Part shown: positions 16,992 through 23,981 of the stretch, piece after piece
Numbering within the stretch: the first letter of the stretch is position 1
Layout of the letters: each line of letters starts with the position of its first letter
Origin: Chitinophagaceae bacterium
Lineage (GTDB): Bacteria; Bacteroidota; Bacteroidia; Chitinophagales; Chitinophagaceae
DNA: 49,197 nt
Reading direction: 5' to 3'
NCBI GenBank assembly: GCA_947447265.1
Contig: CANFKC010000038.1
Coordinates: 1-49,197 of the forward strand
Notes under the pieces: model-generated
What the model saw: only the letters and a program-made list of their open reading frames with translations
Told to the model about the DNA's origin: nothing
The model's database searches: none
Translations under genes and position numbers: made by a program

Positions 16992-17282
16992 ATGACCAAC
17001 GAAGTTGATTTTCCTAGCTGGGAAGTATTTACACAAGTAAAACCCGGTGCGAATTATGTGCATGCCGGAGCCATACACGCTGCTGACAAGAAGATGGCGC
17101 TGCAGAATGCCCGCGACACCTATACGCGCAGGGGCGAAGGAACAAGTATCTGGGTAGTGCCGTCTGAATCGATAGTGGCATCCAACCCAGGCGATAAAGA
17201 AATGCTCTTTGATCCATCTAACGATAAGATATACCGTTTGCCAACATTTTATACCATGCCGGAGGGCGCAAAGGCGATTTAA
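16992..17282 (+). CDS. paaB: Phenylacetyl-CoA epoxidase subunit PaaB
   Basis: 96 residues, the usual size. PaaB is a small structural subunit that bridges PaaAC heterodimers. Family signatures: 'WEVFTQVKPGANYVHAGAIHA' in part (positions 7-27), 'ALQNARDTYTRRGEG' and 'IWVVPSESI'. The C-terminal 'KIYRLPTFYTMPEGAK' is typical. It lies between paaA (18 bp) and paaC (12 bp). Confidence 0.94.
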   Translation: MTNEVDFPSWEVFTQVKPGANYVHAGAIHAADKKMALQNARDTYTRRGEGTSIWVVPSESIVASNPGDKEMLFDPSNDKIYRLPTFYTMPEGAKAI

Positions 17283-17294
17283 AAAACTCATGCT

Positions 17295-18053
17295 ATGACA
17301 AAAGAACAAGCATTATATAACTATTGTGTGCGCCTGGGCGATAATGCCCTGGTACAATCGTACCGGTTGTCAGAATGGTGCAGCAATGCCCCGATACTGG
17401 AGGAAGACCTGGCGCTTACTAATATGGCGCTGGATATGACCGGCAGGGCGCAACTGTTACTGCAATATGCAGGCAAGGTAGCCGGCCACGGTAAAACCGC
17501 CGATGATATGGCGTATCGCAGGGCAGAGCGCGAATACAGGAATGACCTTATTTCAGAATTGCCAGACGCTGATTTCGCGTTTACAATGGTAAGGCAGATG
17601 TTGGTTTCAACATTTGAATGTTTCCTTTATGCCGCGCTGGTATCAAGCTCCGATAAAGAAATCGCTGCAATTGCCGCTAAGGCAGTTAAGGAGGCACGTT
17701 ACCATATGGCACATACGTCAGAATGGGTAATAAGGCTGGGCGATGGCACAGAAGAAAGTAACCGCAGGGCACAAAGTGCATTGAATATACTCTGGTCTTA
17801 TACTGGTGGCCTTTTTGAAACAACTGATGCCGATGCATTGCTGCTTAGTGAAGGAATGGCTGCTGATGTAAGCCAGATAAAAACGAAGTGGCAAGAAAAT
17901 ATCGAAGCAATTTTGCGTGAAGCAAAACTCATTTTGCCTGCGGACGATTATCAGCAAACAGGTGGCCGCCAGGGGCTCCATACAGAATACCTTGGCCACA
18001 TGTTGACAGAAATGCAGTACCTGCATCGCACTTATCCTGAAGCAATATGGTAA
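17295..18053 (+). CDS. paaC: Phenylacetyl-CoA epoxidase structural subunit PaaC
   Basis: 252 residues from ATG 17295. PaaC has the same ferritin-like four-helix fold as PaaA but works as the non-catalytic partner. Signatures: 'LGDNALVQSYRLSEWC', 'DMTGRAQLLLQYA', 'EYRNDLISELPDADFAFTM' and 'EARYHMAHTSEWVIRLGDGT'. The stop overlaps the start of paaD by 7 nt (ATGGTAA), which indicates coupled translation. Confidence 0.94.
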   Translation: MTKEQALYNYCVRLGDNALVQSYRLSEWCSNAPILEEDLALTNMALDMTGRAQLLLQYAGKVAGHGKTADDMAYRRAEREYRNDLISELPDADFAFTMVRQMLVSTFECFLYAALVSSSDKEIAAIAAKAVKEARYHMAHTSEWVIRLGDGTEESNRRAQSALNILWSYTGGLFETTDADALLLSEGMAADVSQIKTKWQENIEAILREAKLILPADDYQQTGGRQGLHTEYLGHMLTEMQYLHRTYPEAIW

Positions 18054-18538
18054 ACACAACCTACACCAAATCGCAGATCATTGATCTGCTGGCTGGTATT
18101 CCCGACCCGGAAATACCGGTAGTGAGTATACAGGAAATGGGTATGTTGCGCGATGTTGTCATTACTGAGGAAGGCTACGATATCATTATTACACCGACCT
18201 ATACCGGCTGCCCTGCGATGGGCAGGATAGAGCAGGATATCCTCGGGATGATGGAGCAACATGATATTGCACCTGCGAAAGTGACCCTTACACTAGACCC
18301 CGCCTGGTCAACCGACTGGATGAGCGATGAAGCAAGGGAGAAACTACGCAAGTACGGTATAGCCCCACCACTGCATTCTTCCTGCAATAAAGCCAGGTTC
18401 GGAGACAATGTAATTCATTGCCCGATCTGCAATAGCGAACACACCAGCATGGTAAGCCGTTTTGGCTCTACCGCCTGCAAATCGTTATACCGCTGCAACA
18501 GCTGCCTGGAATCGTTTGAATATTTTAAGTGTCATTAA
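18047..18538 (+). CDS. paaD: PaaD-type Fe-S/metal assembly factor of the epoxidase
   Basis: 163 residues from ATG 18047, overlapping paaC. The N-terminal ~95 residues are a DUF59/MIP18 domain ('LLAGIPDPEIPVVSIQEMG', 'YTGCPAMGRIE'). The C-terminus is a four-Cys zinc-ribbon-like tail: 'CPICNSEH' and 'CNSCLESFEYFKCH'. PaaD is required for maturation of the PaaABC(E) monooxygenase, probably of the PaaE iron-sulphur cluster. No paaE reductase follows in this window, although its maturation factor is present. Confidence 0.93.
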   Translation: MVNTTYTKSQIIDLLAGIPDPEIPVVSIQEMGMLRDVVITEEGYDIIITPTYTGCPAMGRIEQDILGMMEQHDIAPAKVTLTLDPAWSTDWMSDEAREKLRKYGIAPPLHSSCNKARFGDNVIHCPICNSEHTSMVSRFGSTACKSLYRCNSCLESFEYFKCH

Positions 18539-18549
18539 AAGATCGTTTT

Positions 18550-19941
18550 ATGCACATACAACAGATTTATACGAACTGCCTTGCGCAGGCGGCATATTAT
18601 ATCGAATCTGCCGGCGAAGCCGCTATTGTTGATCCGCTCCGGAACCCGGAACCGTACATAGCACTTGCTAAGGAAAGAGGCGCTGTAATTAAGTATGTTT
18701 TAGAAACGCATTTTCATGCTGATTTTGTTTCGGGCCATATTGATCTCGCGAACAAAACCGGTGCTGTTATTGTTTTTGGGCCGGATGCGAACCCTGCCTA
18801 TAAAGCCTTTATAGCGAAAGATGGTGAGTTGCTGGCACTGGGTAATATGCACATAGAAATTCTGCACACCCCTGGTCACACTATAGAATCAACATGCTAT
18901 TTACTCCGCGATAAAACGGGCAAGGCTGAATCCATATTTACCGGCGATACGCTGTTTATAGGTGATGTTGGCCGCCCCGACCTGTTGAGTGGTAACCTGA
19001 GTAAAGAAGAGCTGGCGGCAATTATGTTTGACTCGCTTAAGAATAAGATAAAGCCTTTGGCTGACGATATTGTAGTGTTCCCCGGCCATGGTGCAGGGTC
19101 AGCCTGCGGAAAGAACATCAGCACTGATTCGCAGTCTACAATAGGTAAGGAGAAACTGTTTAACTATGCCCTGAAGCTGACAGAAAAAGATGACTTCATT
19201 AAAGCTATTACTACTGACCAACCCGTTATACCGGGTTACTTCTTTAGTGATGCTACAATAAATAAAACCGGCTGTGCCAATTTTGACGAAGTATTGGAGA
19301 AAGGCATGAAGGGTCTAACTGTTGATGGCTTTAAGGAACTGCAGTTGAATGGCGCAGTAGTAGTAGATACCAGAAGCGCTACCAATTTTGCCGGCGGGTT
19401 TATTCCCGGCGCACTGAACATTGGCCTTACAGGAGATTTTGCCGTTTGGGTGGGCACATTTGTAAAACCCGGTGCAGCATTATTACTGGTAACAGAGCCC
19501 GGAAAAGAGCATGAGGCTGTAGAGCGTTTAGCGCGCATTGGTTACGACAATGTTCTGGGGCACCTGGAAGGTGGCATGGCAGCATGGTTTGCAGCCAAAC
19601 AGGAATGCGGTAATATCCCGATAGTGGATAGCATTGATTTGCAGGATGCATTTGCAGGTGGCGCCTACGAATTGCTGGATGTAAGAAACCGCAGGGAAGT
19701 AGCTAAAGACCGCATTGCAGGTTCTGTACACATACCGTTGAATCAACTGGCTGATGCATATACTGCGCTGGATATAAAGGGCAATTGGCTTATTTACTGT
19801 GCCGGTGGCTACCGCTCTATGATAGCGGCATCGTTCCTGGCTGCAAAGGGCTACCATTTTGTAGCCAGTGTTGATGGCGGCATTAATAAAATAAAAGTTA
19901 ACCGCCCCGAACTTGTCGAGTTGGGTATGGAAACTGAATAG
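18550..19941 (+). CDS. CstB-like persulfide dioxygenase with two rhodanese domains
   Basis: 463 residues from ATG 18550, 11 bp after paaD; a GTG at 18529 would overlap paaD and is less likely. Residues about 1-240 are an ETHE1-type metallo-beta-lactamase domain: 'ETHFHADFVSGH', 'HTPGHTIES', 'FTGDTLFIGDVGRPDLL' and 'VFPGHGAGSACG'. Two rhodanese domains follow. The first ('VVDTRSATNFAGGFIPGALN') has no catalytic Cys; the second has an active-site loop 'IYCAGGYRS' with Cys. That order is the one known for CstB, which oxidises protein or glutathione persulfide to sulfite and on to thiosulfate. Its place at the end of the aromatic operon is unusual; it may detoxify sulfide or persulfide that would damage the iron enzymes (inference). 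Confidence 0.9.
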   Translation: MHIQQIYTNCLAQAAYYIESAGEAAIVDPLRNPEPYIALAKERGAVIKYVLETHFHADFVSGHIDLANKTGAVIVFGPDANPAYKAFIAKDGELLALGNMHIEILHTPGHTIESTCYLLRDKTGKAESIFTGDTLFIGDVGRPDLLSGNLSKEELAAIMFDSLKNKIKPLADDIVVFPGHGAGSACGKNISTDSQSTIGKEKLFNYALKLTEKDDFIKAITTDQPVIPGYFFSDATINKTGCANFDEVLEKGMKGLTVDGFKELQLNGAVVVDTRSATNFAGGFIPGALNIGLTGDFAVWVGTFVKPGAALLLVTEPGKEHEAVERLARIGYDNVLGHLEGGMAAWFAAKQECGNIPIVDSIDLQDAFAGGAYELLDVRNRREVAKDRIAGSVHIPLNQLADAYTALDIKGNWLIYCAGGYRSMIAASFLAAKGYHFVASVDGGINKIKVNRPELVELGMETE

Positions 19942-19984
19942 GTGTAAATTGAAGGTTAATCAACGTCACTTCTAATAAAAATTT

Positions 19985-20014
19985 ACAAGGGCAATCATTT
20001 CTGATTGCCCTTGT
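19985..20014. terminator. Intrinsic terminator of the aromatic operon
   Basis: 13-bp perfect stem (ACAAGGGCAATCA / TGATTGCCCTTGT) with a TTTC loop, 43 bp after the last stop codon of the operon. Confidence 0.87.
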
Positions 20015-20100
20015 TTGATGCAGTAAAGTGATGCGCGTCTAATAATAAGCTGCTGTCAATTTTATTAATTTATCCGGCGATAAACAGACCCAAAGCTGCA

Positions 20101-20122
20101 GAGACGCAAGATTTTGCGTCTC
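20101..20122. repeat. Short palindromic repeat GAGACGCAA...TTGCGTCTC
   Basis: 9-bp perfect arms with a GATT loop. The type 'AGAGACGCAA..TTGCGTCTCT' is a widespread bacterial intergenic palindrome (recall). It lies between the operon terminator and the convergent SRAP gene; the rest of 19942-20197 shows nothing else. Confidence 0.65.
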
Positions 20123-20197
20123 TACCTAAACCGTGAAAAATAATTTTGATGACGGTCCATCATAAGAAGTTTAATGGGCTGTGTTGATGAGCTAATT

Positions 20198-20932
20198 CTA
20201 CGGTAAAATAAAACCAGGATAGTCAACTCTTTCTAATGCCTGTGGCGTATTCTTTTCTACGCCGCGTTTGTTTAAATAATTACCAACGGGCCACCCCTGC
20301 AGATCGTCGCCACCGTATACTGTAAACAACTGCGTAACTTCTTCGCGGGTTCGGGCATTAAACCATTGGTCGCGCTTATCGGGTGTAATAATCAGCGGCA
20401 TGCGCAACCCATCATTGTGTATCTTGGCCAAAAACGGATTGGCGTCAGTGGTAATTATTGATACTGTTCTTATCACTTCACCGGTGCTCTGGTCCGTCCA
20501 GTTGTTGTAAACACAACCCAATGGTATCGGGAGGCCGTCTTTACGGCTTACAAAATACGGTATAGATACTTTCGCCTTCGGATGGTGTGGTTCAAAATAA
20601 CCGGCCACCCACATTATACCCCGGCTTTTAAGAATGCTGTTTCTGTATGTCGGCTTGTCAAATATCTCTTCACTGCGGGCATTCAATGTATTGGCGTACT
20701 TATACCCTTCTTCCAGTGTCTTTACCCAATTGGGTAAAAGCTTCCACATTGCAGGCTCAATTTGGCATGGGTTTTCCCCGGCTTCAAAAGGCACCATCGG
20801 CATATCAAACCCATCGGCATAGAAATAATGTTTTGACGGGGTTATTTTAACCAGGTGCCTGCTGTTAGGTACTTCCTTATCAAAGTAACCACGAATTTGA
20901 TCTTCTTTGGGAGTTGCAACTCTGTTGCACAT
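20198..20932 (-). CDS. SRAP (SOS response-associated peptidase, YedK/HMCES family)
   Basis: 244 residues from ATG 20932. SRAP proteins crosslink through Cys2 to abasic sites in single-stranded DNA and later release. Here Met1 is followed by Cys2 (MCNRVA; most members read MCGR). Other catalytic positions are visible: Asn in 'LNARSEEI', Glu in 'MWVAGYFEPHHPK' and His in 'AKIHNDGLRMPLII'. It is a single gene, convergent with the aromatic operon. Confidence 0.92.
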   Translation of the reverse strand: MCNRVATPKEDQIRGYFDKEVPNSRHLVKITPSKHYFYADGFDMPMVPFEAGENPCQIEPAMWKLLPNWVKTLEEGYKYANTLNARSEEIFDKPTYRNSILKSRGIMWVAGYFEPHHPKAKVSIPYFVSRKDGLPIPLGCVYNNWTDQSTGEVIRTVSIITTDANPFLAKIHNDGLRMPLIITPDKRDQWFNARTREEVTQLFTVYGGDDLQGWPVGNYLNKRGVEKNTPQALERVDYPGFILP

Positions 20933-21044
20933 AATGCATAGTTTTCGTTACCGATAAAGATAAACTAAAATAGGTTTGTGAGTCACCAACAGCACCTTCA
21001 TAGTACTTTGTGCAGCCGCGGCAAATTGCAGACATTACACTGCC

Positions 21045-21635
21045 CTACCGATTTTTTATATACTGCCCGAAGTCAACTTTGTCCGCTGAATAAAACTGGT
21101 GCTGCTTCAAGAGTTGCTTGTTCTTGAATTTGAGAAAGATATAACAAAACCCTACTGGTGTTGGAGGGTTCATTGACAAAATGTTGGCTTCAATCAGCAG
21201 GTACACAAAGCCGCCAGTTAAACGATAATGCAGGCGCGCTGGCAGGCTTTGATGCGGTAAAGTAATGTCTGTTTTAAGAGGGTAATATTGTCCGTTGTAC
21301 CTTATCAGCACTGGTTCCGCACTATTAAGTTTCGCAGTCTGGTTATTTTGCAGGGGTTGAAAGGAGGCCTCGCCCCGGAAAAATTCAAAAATATCTTTGC
21401 TAAAAAGCGCATAGTACTCCAGGTCTATAGCTGAATCCTTCTGCTTAAAGTAAAGGAAGTTGTCATATTCAAAAGTCATAGTATCCCTGGCACTGCGCGG
21501 CGGCGTACGATAAGGTTTATCCAAATCGGCATAGAAGGCTTTTACCGGGTATTCCTTCGTTACTATATTGCGCTTGCTAAACCCTGAAGCTGATAGGGCA
21601 ACCAGTACTAAAATCGGGAATATTAGTTTATTCAT
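21045..21635 (-). CDS. Secreted protein of unknown family
   Basis: 196 residues from ATG 21635. The first ~20 residues (MNKLIFPILVLVALSASGFS) are a signal peptide. The mature part is rich in aromatic and charged residues ('YDNFLYFKQKDSAIDLEYYALF') with no membrane segment, no Cys pair and no known motif. It lies 112 bp upstream (in gene sense) of the SRAP gene on the same strand. No family recognised. Confidence 0.72.
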   Translation of the reverse strand: MNKLIFPILVLVALSASGFSKRNIVTKEYPVKAFYADLDKPYRTPPRSARDTMTFEYDNFLYFKQKDSAIDLEYYALFSKDIFEFFRGEASFQPLQNNQTAKLNSAEPVLIRYNGQYYPLKTDITLPHQSLPARLHYRLTGGFVYLLIEANILSMNPPTPVGFCYIFLKFKNKQLLKQHQFYSADKVDFGQYIKNR

Positions 21636-21776
21636 TTTTGCGAGGGTGTTTACTGCTATGACCTGTCCACTGTGTAATTTAATTCCGTTACGCCGATGGT
21701 GAATCCGTACCCGACTAGTTTAAATTGTGTGCAGATTTATGGCAAGCGCAATGCATTGCTAACTCCATAAAAATTT

Positions 21777-21865
21777 TCATGCGCGATAGTCAAGGTGTAA
21801 CCCAGTAGAGTGTTCAATTTCCATAACAGCAGGCATTTTCCAAATGTTTTATGATCAGAATCCGG
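21777..21865 (-). pseudogene. Relic of a restriction-endonuclease-like domain
   Basis: A minus-strand segment reads MPAVMEIEHSTGLHLDY from ATG 21836 before a TGA at 21777-21779. 'xPAVxEIEHSTG' is the core strand of a PD-(D/E)xK-type domain seen at the end of many restriction-associated proteins, where it continues 'xxxSGLxRM'. Immediately upstream, in another frame, 'DSDHKTFGK' continues the likely protein, implying a frameshift. It lies in the 303-bp gap 21636-21938, which holds nothing else, right next to the living gene at 21939 that carries a similar motif. Confidence 0.4.
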
Positions 21866-21938
21866 GGGAATTCAGAATCTATTGAGTTGCTAAAGATTTC
21901 AATTTGACATGATTGGTCTCACACTCATCTATAGAACT

Positions 21939-22361
21939 TTAACCAAGCTGCTTAACCAGATAACTATGATTCTCTAATTTAGAGAGTGGAATAATTATAG
22001 GTTCAAAATTTCTGAAAACTGGCTTCTTTAATTCTAACGAAATTTCTTTTTCTAAGGAATCGGAGGCAATCAAAAAATAGGAAGTATCGTAGGGCGGTAT
22101 CAACTTCTTGAACGTCAATAATCGGTAGATTGCCTCAATAAAGTTGCCACCTTCACATATTTTAAAGACAGCAGGAATATTTCTATTTCCTTCAAACCAA
22201 ATGCAGTCTAAATAATTAGCTTCGTTAATAGCATCATCAAAAGCAGAAATCATTTTTTCTTGTTCAATTGAAATCCATGTAGAATAATTATGCTTTCTAG
22301 AAATCCATACTCTGCACGAATTTTCAATTGCCTGTTCCGATAAAATTCTTACTATATCCAT
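21939..22361 (-). CDS. Small restriction-endonuclease-like protein next to Mrr
   Basis: 140 residues from ATG 22361, only 6 bp after the Mrr gene, so co-transcribed. The order 'SCRVWISRKHNYSTW', then 'LDCIWFEGNRNIPAVFKICEGG', then 'IYRLLTFKKL' and 'FLIASDSLEKEI' parallels a nuclease-type domain common in restriction systems ('CxVWIAxND', 'IDVLWL...AFEVExTTSIYSGLLRM'). The acidic E-x-E of that motif is changed here to K-I-C-E, so catalytic activity is doubtful. It may be a specificity or accessory partner of Mrr. AT-rich. Confidence 0.6.
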   Translation of the reverse strand: MDIVRILSEQAIENSCRVWISRKHNYSTWISIEQEKMISAFDDAINEANYLDCIWFEGNRNIPAVFKICEGGNFIEAIYRLLTFKKLIPPYDTSYFLIASDSLEKEISLELKKPVFRNFEPIIIPLSKLENHSYLVKQLG

Positions 22362-22367
22362 AAAGAT

Positions 22368-23174
22368 CTAGATTCCTTCAAACCATTTTTCGTCAATCGA
22401 GATATTTTCTATTAATTTTATATTAACACCAAGACCTAGCTCCTTTAATTTTTCTGCTAACTTTTCTCCGTCAATTAAGTCTATCGTTGGTGTGCCGTCT
22501 CTATTGGCCTCCTTGATTGCGTCACGAGTAAAATATCCGGTGGTAATAAATAGACCTTTATCTGTTCTCCCAACCATTGCGCCTCGAAAATCTCTGATAT
22601 GCCCTGCAGAAACAGCACCTTGATATTTCTTACACTGGAAAACAATATGAAAACTAAGTATCCCGTTGATTTTAGCTATTCCTTTGCCATCTATTCCTCC
22701 ATCTCCTGTCCGTCCCGTAACCTCTACCTGAGAAAAGCCTTTTTCCCTTAAAAATCTTTGAATTAACCTTTCAAAAGCAGAAGGATCCAGCTTGTCAATA
22801 AGGATTTTTAAGAGTTTAGCTTTCCAACTTTCTTCAATTTCTTCCTTTATTTCTGTCGAGGAGTTTATTGTCGATAAGCTAATTTCAGAAATACTTGTTT
22901 GCTTATTGTCTAATAAAGCCCAGACACCTCTTTTAGAATTTTCTATATAATCGTTCTGTCGTAGCATTGTTCTAGCCCAGGCTAATTCATACTCTAGCTC
23001 GGTTTGTCCTCCTTCTTTTCCTTTTAGGTGAGGAATTGTCGTTAAGCTTTCAGGTATGGTTAAGTTAGCAATAACCCTCTCATTTATTTCATCGATAGAT
23101 CCAGAACCGCCCAGTTCAACAAGGGCTTGCAAAACAGGGTTTAATAATTGTTCTCGCGTAGGTAGCTTATTCAT
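22368..23174 (-). CDS. mrr: Mrr-type restriction endonuclease
   Basis: 268 residues from ATG 23174. Residues about 5-90 are the Mrr N-terminal winged helix ('PTREQLLNPVLQALVELGG' and 'ARTMLRQNDYIENSKRGVWAL'). Residues about 128-255 are the catalytic PD-(D/E)xK domain: 'LDPSAFERLIQRFLREKGF', 'VTGRTGDGGIDGKG' (Asp) and 'FHIVFQCKKYQG' (QxK), followed by 'HIRDFRGAMVG' and 'GLFITTGYFTRDA'. Such enzymes cut methylated foreign DNA (type IV restriction). No methyltransferase is nearby, in keeping with that. It forms a unit with the small gene downstream, and the patch is visibly AT-rich compared with ubiD or the paa genes. Confidence 0.9.
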   Translation of the reverse strand: MNKLPTREQLLNPVLQALVELGGSGSIDEINERVIANLTIPESLTTIPHLKGKEGGQTELEYELAWARTMLRQNDYIENSKRGVWALLDNKQTSISEISLSTINSSTEIKEEIEESWKAKLLKILIDKLDPSAFERLIQRFLREKGFSQVEVTGRTGDGGIDGKGIAKINGILSFHIVFQCKKYQGAVSAGHIRDFRGAMVGRTDKGLFITTGYFTRDAIKEANRDGTPTIDLIDGEKLAEKLKELGLGVNIKLIENISIDEKWFEGI

Positions 23175-23323
23175 TGAGATAATTTAAGAAAATAGAGTCG
23201 CAAACTCAGACGGAAAAATAAAAGTATTTTTTGCCTTCAATTACATAGCGAATGTAGCTTATTTTATCACATAGTGATAATTACCCCCTTCTAACATTTA
23301 TATGCATCTTAATTTTTAGATGG

Positions 23324-23331
23324 TACATTTG
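23324..23331 (+). promoter_or_regulatory. Bacteroidetes -7 box (TACATTTG)
   Basis: Perfect TAnnTTTG, 20 nt before the ATG of the ORF6N gene at 23352, in the divergent gap to mrr. No clear -33 element. Confidence 0.55.
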
Positions 23332-23351
23332 CATTAACCAATGTAACATAA

Positions 23352-23885
23352 ATGGAAAAGTCTATTATTATACCCGATGAAATAATTATCAGTAAAATTT
23401 ATGTTGTCAGAGGCCAGAAAGTAATGCTGGACCGAGACCTTGCCGAACTCTATGGAGTCGAACCGAGACGATTAAGGGAGCAGGTTAAAAGAAATAAAAT
23501 GCGATTCCCTGATAATTTCATGTTCCAGCTTACCCAAGAAGAGGTTGAAAACATGGTGTCGCAAAATGCGATACCTTCAAAGCAGCACCTTGGTGGGTAT
23601 CAACCATATGTGTTTACGGAACATGGAGTATTAATGCTCGCAAATATACTTAAGAGTGAAAGTGCTACCCAAATGAGCATTTATATTATTGAAATATTTG
23701 TTCGCCTGCGTGAAATGCTCGTAACACACAAAGACATCCTACTTAAACTGGAACAAATAGAAAAGAAGATAACAGGTCATGATGAGGATATACAGATGAT
23801 TTTCTCGGCATTAAAACAATTGATACACGAACCCAACCCACCTAGGAAACGAATTGGCTTTAAGGCTGGTGATGAAGAAGTGTAA
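23352..23885 (+). CDS. ORF6N domain DNA-binding protein
   Basis: 177 residues. Residues about 8-95 are an ORF6N domain: 'KIYVVRGQKVMLDRDLAELYGV', 'LREQVKRNKMRFPDNFMFQL' and 'YVFTEHGVLMLANIL'. A helical, probably coiled-coil C-terminus follows ('LLKLEQIEKKITGHDEDIQMIF') with a basic end. ORF6N/KilA-N proteins come from phages and plasmids and are also widespread as single chromosomal genes in Bacteroidota. It is divergent from mrr and may regulate it or be an independent acquisition. Confidence 0.9.
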   Translation: MEKSIIIPDEIIISKIYVVRGQKVMLDRDLAELYGVEPRRLREQVKRNKMRFPDNFMFQLTQEEVENMVSQNAIPSKQHLGGYQPYVFTEHGVLMLANILKSESATQMSIYIIEIFVRLREMLVTHKDILLKLEQIEKKITGHDEDIQMIFSALKQLIHEPNPPRKRIGFKAGDEEV

Positions 23886-23981
23886 ACTCCTAAGGTATTT
23901 ATTAATATCCCCAATACCACCCTATCCCAAACCCAATATTGCTGACAGTCAACTGTAAAACGCAAAACTTACCTTTGCGCC

